This document shows, piece by piece, positions 32,384 to 43,794 of a stretch of 64,000 bases of DNA. The position numbers and the translations under genes were made by a program. Source of the DNA: Arenicola marina (Eukaryota; Annelida; Polychaeta; Arenicolidae). How positions within the stretch are numbered: position 1 is the first letter of the stretch; each line of letters starts with the position of its first letter. The stretch lies in NCBI GenBank assembly GCA_964019135.1, contig OZ025257.1, forward strand, positions 12,117,971 to 12,181,970. The letters run 5' to 3'. Under the pieces are notes generated by a model that was not told the DNA's origin, did no database searches, and saw only the letters and a list, made by a program, of their open reading frames with translations.

Positions 32384-33599
32384 TTATTTACGGTTCCCCA
32401 AATGATCAACAGTTTCTTTTTCCATAATAGTATGAAAGATATGATGATGACATATCTTGTTCTTCAGCAGCGTCTTGATCAAAGTTGTCAAGTCTTGCTG
32501 TTGTGCACATAGTAGGAGTTCGAACCACAGAGCCTGGGGCAACTCAAGAGAAGTCCCATCTAAATGTGTTTGATATTGTAGCACACATTCTTTGACTCGT
32601 TTCAGTCGGGTAAGACACGCCTTCACGTCTTTGATGTTAAGACTTCTCTCATAGTCATGATCTGGCAGGACTGCAAAGCATGAATTTGGCGCTTTAGGTT
32701 TACCCAATTTTGGATGAATTGTCTTTGAATCTGACTGCTTCGTATATAAGTGGTCTAGCGTGTGCCGGATAGGAGATGGACAAGGTGGCAGACAAAACGC
32801 TGGCAGAAGGCGAGACAGTTTTGACATTTATTGCTGCACTATACTGGCACTGATTTATTGTACCTTTGGTGTTGCTCCGTAATCTGCTCATCAGCTCTCT
32901 GTGAACTTGAGGGCAACTCGGGTTCTGCACCAACACTATGTCTGTCATGGATGAGCCAACATGTTTTGTAACTGAATGCTTGTACATTGCTCCGGGCGTT
33001 CCAAATGCTGGGGAAGCAATCCTTGATATATGAGTGGATATACCTGGCTTGTTGAGGGTAGCTCTCTGCATGCCTCGAACAATATAGTGCAATGTGGCAT
33101 GCTCCTTACGAGGGGATCCATGAGCTTTAGAAGGTATCCTTCATATATCCATAAGGACAAGTTGAGTTGGTGTGGACTGCATGCTTCTTTGCTGCTCCTT
33201 GTGGGGTCTGCCATGTTTTCACTGGTGACGAAATTTGGATACATTTGCGATCGAAAGGCATATTCTTTTTGACACAGATGATTGGCCTTCAACTGAGTGT
33301 GCTATTAGACTGTGATGTATCTTGCGATCATTTAGCACTGACATCATATTTCTCCTACACGCGTCTGGAAATGCCTCACATGGTCTGTTTAAAGATTCTA
33401 GTTTTCCACAGGAACAACATAAATATCCATCAATATGGTTCACTTCCCGAAATGTTGCCAAGAGTACAGGAAAATATTTTTTATTTAAATTGGAATTAAG
33501 CTTCGTTTTCCTCTTAGCTTGCTGTCCACAAGACACACAACAGTCTTTTGACTTCAAAGCTTCCATAGTTGCTTGTGCAGAGCGTAGTTGCGTAACCAC
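32384..33599 (-). pseudogene. Unidentified broken coding region, probably transposon-derived
   Basis: Read on the minus strand, the region gives overlapping open stretches in shifting frames. The first (33599-33219) has a paired-Cys pattern CCVSCGQQ..CCSCGK and the phrase PDACRRNMMSVLND. Later stretches include HYIVRGMQRATLN and a 147-aa segment ending near 32384. The frame changes and stops (for example near 33225) argue for a decayed single gene. The adjacent 33616-33920 sequence is a dispersed repeat found twice, which favours a mobile origin. I do not recognise the family with confidence; a zinc-binding transposon-associated protein is possible. Confidence 0.4.
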
Positions 33600-33615
33600 A
33601 GATCCAGCGCGCTGA

Positions 33616-33920
33616 CATGCAAATCGTGATGATTATTACGTCATACGACAGGGAAAGCCCCACACAAGACATTGGTTCGCCTGACACTGACAGTCACTCA
33701 TGATACAACCGCATTCTGGTTTATCAACTAACCGCTCCTTTATTACATAAACATACTTTGATGGTTATAATTATGATAAGCACATTAAATTCAGTGGTTA
33801 GTAGTTGTGCATCCAAGGACCGCTTTATCCGATTTTGTGTTTAAAGCGAGTGAAGGCAAACAGCCAGAAAATAGGCAGCATGTACAGGCCGTTGATGCTA
33901 GGCATTGACGTAGAGCATAG
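33616..33920 (+). repeat. Dispersed repeat R3, uninterrupted copy
   Basis: Matches 41025-41133 (left part: TGATGATTATTAC, CATACGACAGG, CGCCTGACACTGAC, ATTCTGGTTTAT) and 43810-43985 (right part: ATTACATAAAC, CATCCAAGGAC, AAGCGAGTGAA, CATTGACGTAGA). Here the two parts are contiguous. Confidence 0.8.
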
Positions 33921-34189
33921 GTATTCCTGTTTCGTGGGGTCTCGGGAACATCTCGTAGTCACCGCACAACTCTGTTATACTCAACCTGCAACAGCGCATT
34001 TACTTTCAAAGTGGAACATTCCCAAAATGAACCATTAGTGAAATGATACATTTCTGGCAATGTTGGCCCGAATCAGCCATTCACGCTGTCTGCAAAGCCC
34101 TCTCCCGCTCATGACAAACCAAGCATTCACATCGTCTGCCAAGCCCTCTCACGATCATGGCAAGAAGAGCAGGCAGGTTACATTAAAGG

Positions 34190-34960
34190 CTATTGCACGG
34201 TTTGACCCATGTGTTCACGCTGCAAGCTATTATACAGAAGTATCTCTCTAAAGAAAAGGGTCGATGTTATCTTCTGTACATAGACTTCTCTAAAGCCTTC
34301 GACAGTGTACCACACTCTGCACTGTTGGATACTATAGTATACAGTTATTCACTGCAAGGTTATGTTATAAAGTCCACGTATGCCAAACTTAGAACCGCTA
34401 TAAAGACACCCCAAGGACGAGCAAATTTTGTTATGTGTACGGTTGGAACGCGTCAATGTTGCGTGTTATCATCTTTTGTTTGCCTTACACATCAGTGAAT
34501 ATGTAAATATGTTTTCAGCATGTCCTGGTATCTTTGTTAACGCCACTGCACCGCTCTTATGTTTGCGGACGACTTGCAGTGCAGAAACCGTGGGGAGACT
34601 ACAGGCTACGATAAATGTGTTGGTTAAATTTTCTGACCAACGGGGCCTCATAATTACTATGCAGAAAACAAAGGTTACAGTTTTTCGTAGCCAGGGAATT
34701 GTGAAGAAAAACGAAAACTGGTGTTTTAAAAGGCAAGCAATTGAAGTAATGTCATCATCACAATTATTTAGTTATACTGCTTACGAGCACACTCTCTTGG
34801 AAATGTGCTGTTAAAACCGTGGCCTCGCTGAATGTTAATGGACTGTCACTCTTTGATAAAATTATTGTACCGATTTCGACATATAGAGCAGACGTTTGGG
34901 GTATCCAAGATTTATATGATTGAAAAAGTTCAAACAAGATTTTACAACCGGTCCACGTGT
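34190..34960 (+). mobile_element. Non-LTR retrotransposon reverse transcriptase fragment
   Basis: Encodes an RT core broken by frameshifts. It reads CYLLYIDFSKAFDSVPHSALL, then VGTRQ-C-LS in place of RQGC, then LMFADDL (catalytic FADD box, in a different frame near 34555), TVGRLQATINVL, and KTKVTVFRSQG. Beyond 34840, VASLNVNGLSLFDKIIVPIS continues the C-terminal part. The clade was not fixed. No 5' or 3' end found. Confidence 0.75.
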
Positions 34961-34969
34961 TACTGTTTA

Positions 34970-36270
34970 TACAGATGACACAGACAAATTCAGACACGCG
35001 CCGAAGATGGGGTGGCGACTTTCAGTAGGGTGAATTGCCCATTTACGTTTTTCTGTGAACCTCACGTGACAAATAGGAATCACAATCAAAGTGTGGGTGG
35101 GTGACAAATAGCAATTCCAACATATTAACATATGAAAACTAAAAAGCTAGGTCATTACTCGAAACCGCCCCCCCCCCACCCCCCTCTCTCTCTATGTCTG
35201 AGATGCCGGTCTACCTGTGATTGTTGACAAGCATACGGTCTGGCTCTGCGCGCGACGCGAGCAGTTCACAACTTCCGCCAAGACCAGTGGCGAGCGGCGG
35301 GCGATTCGAATTTTTTTGTGTGAAGCAAGGTTGACATGTCCTGAAACATCTAGTTTGTTGACAGAGATCACCGGTGCTACCTAGTAACATAACATATATG
35401 GATTTGGCGTTGAGCGTTGCTTAGTTTGTTTTACAGAGATGCGGTTAGACGGCAACCCAAGGCGTTCAGGGGTAAAATACTTAGTCCGAGCTGTGGCCGT
35501 AGACAGGCCCTGTCAGATTTTTCCACGTCCTTTTTGCAGGCCACAGAACTGGGGCTAAGTAGCCCCCACCCCCGGATTTGCCAGTGATATCTTATGTCGA
35601 AAGTAAATCCTTAAGTATAACTGTGAAGAAATCGGTCGCATTGTTGACGACTAATGGAAATGGAATGTGTTGACGCTACTCACGAAGCACATATCATTGT
35701 ATGTTTTCTATGTCGCGAAAGAATCGTGCTCCTTTTCGAGAGTACATTGGAGCACCTGGGCCGTCAATTCTGTTCTGGCCTGCTTGTTTAAATGACATGA
35801 ACAAACAGGTATTTTTTTTTAGTTATTAACTTGAATTCGCCTAATGCCTTTATACCCACCAGCCCTCTCACACCTCAAATAACAAGGTTACCTAGTTCAG
35901 GTGGGGGGGGGGGGCTGTGAGTACCTTGCATGCTAGGAACCCTAATTTTAATTAATGACGTCTACACGTTCACCCCTTTACAAACGAGCTTTTACTTGTT
36001 TCTTCGACCCAACGCTGTCCGCACCAACGGCCTCCCCTACCCCCCCCCCCCCCGCCCTCCAACATGCCATGCGCTACGCGCTCCACGCGCCCTTAACACA
36101 AATAAAAGATTTATTGCACGTGCTTTATGGACTGACAACGGAATGCATCGTGGGACTAGCATAACATCAACAAAGTGAGGTAATCGTTGACAGTTCTCGT
36201 AGTCAGCTTTGTGACTTCTCTGCCTCTACCGCACACCCCCTCCCTCTCTCCTTCACTCCTATCGACGACG
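34970..36270. other. Upstream region of gene D
   Basis: Contains C or G tracts at about 35167-35175, 35905-35914 and 36040-36053, and a short AGCCCCCACCCCCGG tract. Sequence at 36181-36250 resembles the gene C pre-promoter (TCTCGTAGTC.. and CT-rich). No separate gene seen. Confidence 0.4.
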
Positions 36271-36276
36271 CTTAAC

Positions 36277-36386
36277 TATAAAAGCCCGCGTCGCCTTTGA
36301 CGACGCTCAACTGCCCGCGTCGTCTTCGTGTTAGAACACAGCAGAGAAAACAAGGACGTACGCAGTCTACAAGGTCCACTGTGCAA
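36277..36386 (+). promoter_or_regulatory. Gene D promoter and non-coding first exon
   Basis: TATAAAAG at 36277-36284. The transcription start is expected near 36308. The exon ends ...CACTGTGCAA at 36386, with donor GTGAGT at 36387. GTTAGAACACAGCAGAGA..ACAAGG and TCTACAAGGTCCACT align with the gene C first exon, and GTTAGAACA also occurs in gene B's. Confidence 0.75.
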
Positions 36387-36646
36387 GTGAGTTAATAATC
36401 TGTTCGAATAAAAGATCAAGCGCACTATACCATAGATAAAATAAAGTGGGTTGTTTAGATGCTCGGGTTGGTGATGCAAATGACAGCATGAGGCGGAGGA
36501 AAGGAAGCGATACTATTTTACAGCAGGTGTATTTGCTTTTTTTTCATGAATAAGAAATAATTACGTAGTTTCCGTTTGTCCCATTCGGTTGGAATAGTAA
36601 AAGGTTCCAAACAGTGATTGCTTTCGGTGGTTTTCTCATGTTTCAG
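36387..36646 (+). other. Gene D intron 1
   Basis: Bounded by GTGAGT and the acceptor CTCATGTTTCAG (ends 36646). Unlike introns 1 of C and probably E, it has no 22-bp minisatellite. The leader 36647-36674 ends GGCAAC before the ATG. Confidence 0.65.
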
Positions 36647-36674
36647 AAGAGCACCGTAAAATATTCCTGGCAAC

Positions 36675-38455
36675 ATGTCGGTCCTTCCATGTGTCCTGCT
36701 GATAACCTGTGTGGGCGGCGCCCTATGTCAGACGAACAAAACGCTGACCTGCTATAAGTGTGTGTCTTCGGATGGCGGCATGTGTCGTACCAGCGAGACG
36801 TGTGAGACGTATGGAGTCTGCTACAACACAACCGGCATAACACCTGAAAGTCAGTATCTGCTTCTTGCACAATATGTTTATCTCTTTGACTACTCCAGTG
36901 ATGTGCGATTTTGTAGTTTTACCATAATGCTAGTTGGTGGATTAAAGTTATAAATAATAAATAATAGTGGAGTATATTTAATACCGGCGGCAGAAACTTT
37001 GCATATGTTACTTAAAGCTTGTTTTATAATGTAACATCACTTACGTGGAATCCCAGCGAAATTCTTGAGCTTTTTTTTTCACGAATATTTAATATTTCAC
37101 ACAATTGCTAACATAGTGGGGAAAGGGGCCATGGATTTGTCGTCCTCGGGTTCAGCCAACATTTGTTGATTGTTGATTGGCAAAGCTGGAAACATAAATA
37201 ATCCACCAAGTGATCGAACGGACCCAGTTTTGTCTGGGGTCACACGGGCAGAGAGAGGCTGCAATTTGGTTTATTGGAAAATGATCAAAGATACAAGCTT
37301 AGTAGCAAGCAGGAAGATACGATGGGAAAAAAACCTAGGAATTACAATAGATGACAACAAATGGATATATATCTTTTCTCAACCGTTTAAGTCTACTACT
37401 GAGAATACGTGCCTGAGCTTCCAATATAAGATATTGCAAAGAATCACTGCAACAAATAAGTATTTGAAAATGTGTGGCATCAGGGAAAGCGAAGTTAGTG
37501 CATTTTGTCAAATAGAAACAGAAACGATAGAGCATTTATTTTGGGATTGTCCAGTTGTACAGCACTTGTGGGAAACTTTTATTACTTACTTCCGACCATG
37601 TATTGACATTTCAAAGCTTATTAATAAGATGAACGTTCTTCTGGGCATAACAGAACAGGAACATTTATTGGTAGACCACATGTGTATAATGGTTAAAAAG
37701 TATATATTTGCCGCACGATGTAAAGATAAAGGTTTAGTTCTTCCAGCTGTGATAAGACAAATCGAAAGGTTATATAAATTAGAAACTTCAATTCTTTCTA
37801 AGGAGACCGGAAAAAAAATTATAACAAGTGGAAGGGTGTAAAAGAACTGATAAGGGGTAAATTAAATGTAAGTTATCATTAGACTTTGTATGTACGCCTT
37901 GTTTCCTTTCATGTTGTATGTATGTTATAGTTATAGTTATACATTATGTATATGTAGCAAAATGACTGTTACTGAATAAAAATTTAAAAAAAACATTTGT
38001 TGATTCTCAGATGGAGGGCCGTAGGGTCTCTTAAGGCCGGTTCCAACGGTAAGACTGTCTCATGAGACAAGTCGCGGTATCTTTGGGAACCGGCCGTTAT
38101 GAGGATCATCCACGACATAATAGGCATCGAATACGTAATACGGGCTACGGGTATTCATCCTGATTACACTGTGATTGAACTAATTTATTTCTGACATTTG
38201 ACGGCTTACGTTCATAAATTTATCTCAAAATGTGACATATTTTCAGATTCCACGACAGAAAGGGGCTGTTACCCCTCCTTCAAAGCGACAGCATGTGAAA
38301 CAATAGCAAAAGAAGGAACCATTTGTTATTGTACGACAGATCTCTGCAACAATCCACCCGAGCTACCATCTAGGGCTCAATCGCCACTGCGGATTTCTTC
38401 AGTCCTGTGGTCTGCCGTCTTTGTCGCGACTGTATTCATGGTGACGTCACAATGA
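36675..38455 (+). CDS. Gene D: GPI-anchored Ly6/uPAR-like protein
   Basis: Coding exons 36675-36849 and 38247-38455, 127 aa. Signal peptide about residues 1-22. The LU domain runs TLTCYKC (C26, C29) to CYCTTDLCNN (C85, C87, C92, N93), with further cysteines at 37, 43, 49, 66 and 75, ten in all. Potential N-glycosylation sites are N51 (NTT) and N59 (NST); N59 is created by the exon junction (A|AT). A short linker, AQSPLRISS, precedes a hydrophobic tail ending MVTSQ, typical of a GPI signal. Donor GTCAGT and acceptor ttttcag give phase 1. The intron holds a 5'-truncated L1/Tx1 copy in sense orientation, so it must be spliced across about 1.4 kb. The start was chosen by the conserved MSVL and leader. 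Confidence 0.82.
37172..37991 (+). mobile_element. 5'-truncated L1/Tx1 LINE in gene D intron, with 14-bp target duplication
   Basis: One open frame (to stop 37841) covers the ORF2 C-terminus. It includes KIRWEKNLGI, FQYKILQRITATNKYL, TIEHLFWDCPVVQHLW and LINKMNVLLGITEQ. A ~150-bp 3' UTR and an A-rich tail (AATAAAAATTTAAAAAAA) follow. AACATTTGTTGATT at 37158-37171 and 37992-38005 flanks it as a perfect target-site duplication. The intact frame suggests fairly recent insertion. Confidence 0.9.
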
Positions 38456-38601
38456 AGCTTGTGACGTCATATATATTACACATTAACCCTGGTGGACACC
38501 GTTTAAAACCATTCTTATCTTACAGCAGAATAATGTCTGTTCTAGATAAAAATTATATGGATCTGTTTTGGGTTAATTGTTAATTAACAATCTTTCGAAT
38601 C

Positions 38602-38704
38602 TACGGAAGCCCGTTGGTGCCAACTGACTTGCAGATTATGTGGCGGCCGCTAGATAATCTGTAAGTAAAGTGAGGACATCCCTCGGCACCAACGGGTTTC
38701 CGTA
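38602..38704. mobile_element. 103-bp MITE
   Basis: TACGGAAGCCCGTTGGTGCC at the left is matched inversely by GGCACCAACGGGTTTCCGTA at the right (one mismatch). Flanked by CGAATC on both sides (38596-38601 and 38705-38710), a probable target duplication. Internal sub-repeats AGATTAT / ATAATCT extend the hairpin. Confidence 0.75.
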
Positions 38705-38710
38705 CGAATC

Positions 38711-39821
38711 ACAGGCTGATACCAAACCTTTGCAATTTGTATATTGAATTATATATGTAACGAACGATGGTCTTATTTTGTCAACAGCCCTACTTCAGTT
38801 CTTAAAACAATCAAATTCACTGTCCTGTACTTGTAGACGCATGTCACATTTGTATAATTAATAGTGTAGTATTATGTGTTGCAATTTGTTTATTTTACTA
38901 ACTTTTGGAATGATCGAAGACCATTCGACCTGGTGTATTGCTAGGTTTTAATGTGGATGGTGTGAGGGTGTGTTGTGGTAGACCCCATCACATGTGGCAG
39001 TCATCGACAACGGTCGTTGCCATTGGGATTCCTATACAATAAGCCGTAAATCTTGGTTCTAGCAGGTATTAAAATAATTAAAAATTCGATAATTGCTTCA
39101 TGATGTTTTGTATATAAATATGTAAATATGTTCACAGCTTGTCTCTGGCACGGTTGCACACTAGTGTTTTGTTTCACTTATTTTATTACTTATTCTGCTA
39201 CTGTAATGTACTATAGCTTAGTTAGTAACCTTTACGTAACATTTAAGCTTGTAATACTGTCATTCATAAGCTAAGCTGAAGTATGAGTCCATATTAATTG
39301 TTCTAAAATACAGAAATAAAGTTGCGATTTTGGAAACAAATTGATGACCCTTATGTTTATGCTCTATCCATCATGAATATATTCATGATATGACATTTGT
39401 CTGATCAGTCTTTCTTTAGCAATATTTCGCCTCTATCAGGCCAATGCCTGTGTTTTCAGATAACCCTACATGATCTAGGCCTGTAAATAAAGAATATGAA
39501 GATTAATGCTAATTCTGCAAGAAATAACATATATGCGTCCAATGATCTCTATTTTCCGAAGATCAATCAACGCGATTGATTTATTTTCACTTTTCTTTGA
39601 AGATATACTTACAGAAGTTCCTAAATGTTCTCATACATAAACTAAAATGAACGAATATGAGCAAATAAATGTGAGTTAAAGCTTTCCTTAAAATGCAATG
39701 ATGGTGCATGTTTAACAACGAAGATGACATCGTTAACTTAAGACTTAAAAATGTATTAAGCGAAAGTTGACACCGCTCAAGACCTTATGACGTTGTTGAC
39801 AGGACATTGACATATATGGAG
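38711..39821 (+). other. Gene D 3' flank
   Basis: AT-rich. 39411-39510 carries the shared LU-gene flank block (TTTAGCAATATTTCGCCTCTATC, GCCAATGCCT, CTGTAAATAAAGAA). Several AATAAA-like signals are present; none could be assigned. Confidence 0.45.
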
Positions 39822-40290
39822 GTATATGCATATCTTAGATCTTTTACATTTTACAATCAAGACTAAAAGTATCTTAACATTATGATGCATATATCATTTA
39901 TCTCTTTGAGTTTGTAAAATAACAATTTTAACATAAAACTACGCGGTTTATTTATATCGCGCACGGACATCCTAGCGAGCCGCGGTCGACATCACACAGA
40001 ATACCGAAGGGACCTAAATAAAATGCGGAATACCTGCGGAATACCTGCGAAATCTTGCGGAATACTGCGCAAAACTTCAGAACTCTCGAAAAGTTTTCCG
40101 GAGTTTTTGCGCGTTTTACTGATGACCCTACCGAACAGCGAACAGGCGCGTCGGGATACAAAGCCGGCCACCAACTCTCTTGCTCCGGAAAACAAATTCG
40201 CTCTCTCCGGATAGAGATGGGTTTTCAGGATTTAAATTCAAAAAAGAATATACTTATTTGACATGAAGAAGAGGTTGGTAGAACAAAAAT
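39822..40290 (-). repeat. Dispersed repeat R2, copy 3, minus strand, interrupted
   Basis: Reverse complement of the 5386-5735 family, from the TAGTCTTGATTGTAAAATG end (low coordinates) to TTCATGTCAAATAAGTATA (high coordinates). It is interrupted by a ~129-bp insertion near its middle, listed separately. Confidence 0.75.
40009..40130. mobile_element. ~122-bp insertion inside R2 with 7-bp target duplication
   Basis: TACCGAA occurs at 40002-40008 and 40131-40137. Copies 1 and 2 of R2 have this site once. The insert runs from GGGACCTAAATAAAATGCGG to CTGATGACCC, with three-base inverted ends (GGG...CCC), and contains three short TGCGGAATACC repeats. Confidence 0.65.
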
Positions 40291-40529
40291 TATGGAATAT
40301 ATTGCTTTAATCTTTCCAACGTGAACGAGTGAAAGCTGAAAAAAAAACTGCACATGAAACATCTGACAAAATATTGCTCACATCTAGCTAAATATTGCAA
40401 AAATATGGCAGTTATCCTGTTAATTCATCGTGATCTGGAAATAAAGAAATTTATTCTTCGTGATCACGACCCCCCCCCCCCCCAACTATGAGAGAGAATC
40501 ATCATTTATTTCGACCAGGAAAACAACAA

Positions 40530-40930
40530 CAATACAATACATCATACAGCAAAAACGAACAAAATACAATCCCTGGCCGAGGAGACCACCATTATGACAT
40601 AGTCGCTGGCATGGTGGCAACCTCAAAAGAAAGCAAAAAACCAAAAAAAAATACTCCTATAAAGACAAATTAGGTAAACAATTATCGATAGACACCATTA
40701 GAATTCAATAAAACATATGATTTTAAAATAATAATTTGGGGGATTAGATAGAACGCAATATCTTTGTGGCAGACATAACAATTAACTTTAAAACAGTCAA
40801 CACAGTACCTATCAATAAGTCTAGTTTTTATATATGTAGAGTAGCCCGCTATTGAATGAGTAAATATCTTCGTTAAAATGTTTTTTGAAGTTCGGTTATT
40901 AAATGAGTCAAGCAATAGCGGATGCAATGT
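40530..40930 (-). mobile_element. LINE 3' fragment (Jockey/CR1-like RT C-terminus), minus strand
   Basis: The minus-strand reading ILTKIFTHSIAGYSTYIKTR..NCYVC matches the conserved C-terminal end of Jockey/CR1-type RT proteins. A C tract lies just left of it (40470-40483). The 5' part is missing. Confidence 0.55.
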
Positions 40931-41024
40931 TCGGCAAATTATGAGGTTATGAGGTTGGCAAGGCTTGCCTGTTTAGTCCCTACCAGGAGCGTTATGATAT
41001 ATAACTATGGATACTGTATGCAAA

Positions 41025-41133
41025 CATGCCAGTCATGATGATTATTACATCATACGACAGGTAAAGCCTCATACAGCATAGCAGTTCGCTTGACACTGAC
41101 CGCCACTCATGAAACAGCGGTATTCTGGTTTAT
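41025..41133 (+). repeat. Dispersed repeat R3, left half of interrupted copy
   Basis: Aligns to 33616-33725 and stops at GGTTTAT (41127-41133), where the insertion begins. Confidence 0.75.
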
Positions 41134-41480
41134 AAAGCTCCCTGGAATCGCTGAGGACAGGCAGTATCGCAGCTATGTTTGGTGCGAGAAAAACAAACAC
41201 ACGATGATAGGTTGAAATAGGGGTTTATTCAAAACCCAGAAAAGGGGGTATCGGGTTACGCAACGGCGTGGCCTATGGCCCGACACCAGGCCTTACTGAT
41301 ATTACGTTGGCCACGCCGCCGTTGACAAAGGAGAGCGCGGTCACATCGAATGTACAGCAGTCTACGATATGAGATGTAGTATAAGCCGCGCAACGATAGC
41401 CCGATACCCGGAAATGGCGTCACTGCGGGAAATACCCCCGTCAGTGGCGTATCGTTAGATCGATACAGAATATAATAATA

Positions 41481-41611
41481 CCCGCGGATTGCGCTTATTA
41501 CGCAACCGTTAATTAACAAACAATATCCGCGAATTGCGCTTATTACGCAACCGTTAATTAGCAAACAATAACCGCGAATTGCGCTTATTACATAACCGGT
41601 ATATGACAAAA
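41481..41611. repeat. 45-bp tandem repeat, three units
   Basis: Unit CCGCGAATTGCGCTTATTACGCAACC... at 41481, 41526 and 41571, inside the DIRS-like insertion on the 3' side of its gene. Confidence 0.85.
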
Positions 41612-42044
41612 GAATTCCTGCAAAATACAATACAAAATACAATTCCTGCAAAATGCGGTGACAAGATGACTGAGTACGTGACAGTTACGAAGACCGATAG
41701 ATGTCGCAAAATGCAGTAAGGTTCTAATGAACCGCATATGTATTTATACCCGTTAACTTAGAAGAAGAGAGATCGTGCTAATCTAAGCAGGCATCGATAA
41801 CATGACGTAACGATTATGCTAGAGCATTACAATATTATGCGTTGACCGCACCAAAGGTGGGGCTGGAAAAACCCCCTCATATGACCCACCCAAGATACTG
41901 CCTGTTAGAGAGGAGCATAACTAAAACGAACTGAACTATTCGTGAGTCTGAACGTAGCGTAAGCTCCCGGTAGCAGGAGAAGAATACTAGACCCTAAGCA
42001 AGCGGGCATCGGCTATTCAGCTCAAGCCGTAAGTAGCGGGGTGA

Positions 42045-42570
42045 CCTAGGCCACTCAGCCTAAGCTGAAAGCGGCGGGGTGCAATCTGTGAGTCACGACG
42101 GGATTAGAGCCACTGAGCCTAAGCTGAAAGCGGCGGGGGGTTCAGGGCCACTCAGCCTAAGCTGAAAGCGGCGGGGGGTTTAAGGCCACTCAGCCTAAGC
42201 TGAAAGCGGCGGGGGTTTAGGGCCACTCAGCCTAAGCTGAAAGCGGCGGGGGGTTTAAGGCCACTCAGCCTAAGCTGAAAGCGGCGGGGGGGGGTTCAGG
42301 GCCACTCAGCCTAAGCTGAAAGCGGCGGGGTGCAATCTGTGAGTCACGACGGGATTAGAGCCACTCAGCCTAAGCTGAAAGCGGCGGGAGGGTTTAAGGC
42401 CACTCAGCCTAAGCTGAAAGCGGCGGGGGGGGGGGGGGTTCAGGGCCACTCAGCCTAAGCTGAAAGCGGCGGGGGGTTTAAGGCCACTCAGCCTAAGCTG
42501 AAAGCGGCGGGTGTAATATGTGAGTCACGACGTGGTTAGAGCCACTCAGCCTAAGATAAAAGCGGCGAAT
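42045..42570. repeat. ~37-41-bp tandem repeat, about twelve units, with longer variants
   Basis: Core GCCACTCAGCCTAAGCTGAA followed by AGCGGCGG and a variable G run. Three units carry an extra insert GTGCAATCTGTGAGTCACGA (or a close variant), giving a higher-order pattern. It begins where the recombinase coding sequence is lost. Confidence 0.9.
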
Positions 42571-43794
42571 TTTATGATAATAAGCAATTGCAGATAGGCA
42601 GGAGGCGATGGAAGCCGGTGCGAGGCCGCAGGAGAACAGGTAGGATACAAAGGCGGCGATGGATGTTGTGGACGCGGGAAACGGATGGCCCACGTTGAGC
42701 GTATGCACCGCGAAATTCGAGAAACGCTGCAGGTTCCTGGTGTACTGCAACCGTGAGTTGTTAGAGAGTGCGTTACGCAACAAGAGAGAAGTCACGGAGG
42801 TTGGCTCGGGATGCAGTTGCGGTGCTTGGGCGAATGCCAGAGAGTTCTGAAAACGGGAAAGGGAATCGGCAATAACATTGAGTGTACCGGGGACATGTTT
42901 AGCGGGGAACACAATGTTAAATTTCATAGAGGCTACTACGAGAGCGCGGGCGAGGCACATGATGTTTGAGTCCCGCGATGTTTGTGAATTTATGATGTAG
43001 ACAACAGCCATGTTATCGCATAGGAAAAGGAGGCGATGGTTCTGGAGTAACTGCCCCCATACCCTAATGGCGAGGACGATTGGAAGCAGGTCGCTGATGG
43101 TGATGTGGTGATCGTGCCAAGAGGGGGGCCAGCGACCTTGCAACCAATGTGAGCCGAGTATAGCTGCGAACCCCAACCCAGAAGCATCGCTTTCGAGACG
43201 AAGCTCCAGGGAGGAGCACCACTTATTGGGGAGTAGGAAAGGTCGGCCGTTAAAGCTCTCAAAAAACAGTAACCATCCTGCCATATCTTTCCGGGCTTCC
43301 GAGGTGAGGGTGATGTGATGATGGGGCTTGGTGACCTTGGCTGTTAGGTCGATAAGACGACGTAGGAAGGCCCGACCCGGAATGACCGCGCGACATGCGA
43401 AGGTAAGGTGTCCCACGAGCGACTGTAACTCTTTCAGTGAGATAGTTTTGGATTTGCGATATTTCGCCAGGCGGCTGATGCATGCAACGACCTTATCCCG
43501 TGGCAAATAGGCCGACATGGTTGTTTTATCGATGTCGATGCCATGTAAGATTGCTTTAGTGGTGGGAAGGACCGTTTTGGAATGCTTGATGGGAAAGTTA
43601 ACTCGTGTAGCGAGTTTGGTGAATGTTTCGATATAAGCAGAACCTAGAGTGGTTTGAGTGGGCGCCAGGAAGATAAAATCATCGAGGATATGGGAGAGCA
43701 CTTCGACGTGAAATTTGTTGTGCAGAATCCAATGGAGAGAGGTAATAAAAGCTTCGAAAACGGCGCAGCTAATGCTGCAGCCCATTGGTAACAT
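42493..43794 (-). pseudogene. DIRS-like pol fragment: RT C-half, RNase H, recombinase N-half
   Basis: 433-aa frame. Residues 1-90 are the C-terminal half of a reverse transcriptase (LPMGCSISC at 2-10; catalytic LDDF at 37-40). Residues 195-315 are RNase H (ESDASGLGFA with D203, LFLCDNMAVV with D260, HVPGTLNVIADSLSR with D310). The usual Glu of ELLPI is Asp235 here. Residues 335-420 look like the core-binding region of a tyrosine recombinase (YTRNLQRFSNF, AAFVSYLF, SCLSAIAYYHK). The frame then runs into the tandem repeat and stops, so the catalytic R..HxxR..Y half is missing. The RT fingers are missing at the other end. Classified by domain order RT-RH-YR. Confidence 0.75.

Noticed and set aside
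36675..36953. Gene D first coding exon as a complete 92-aa protein
   Set aside because: The reading beyond 36849 runs into intron sequence after a GTCAGT donor aligned with the sister genes; the LU domain is completed only by 38247-38455.
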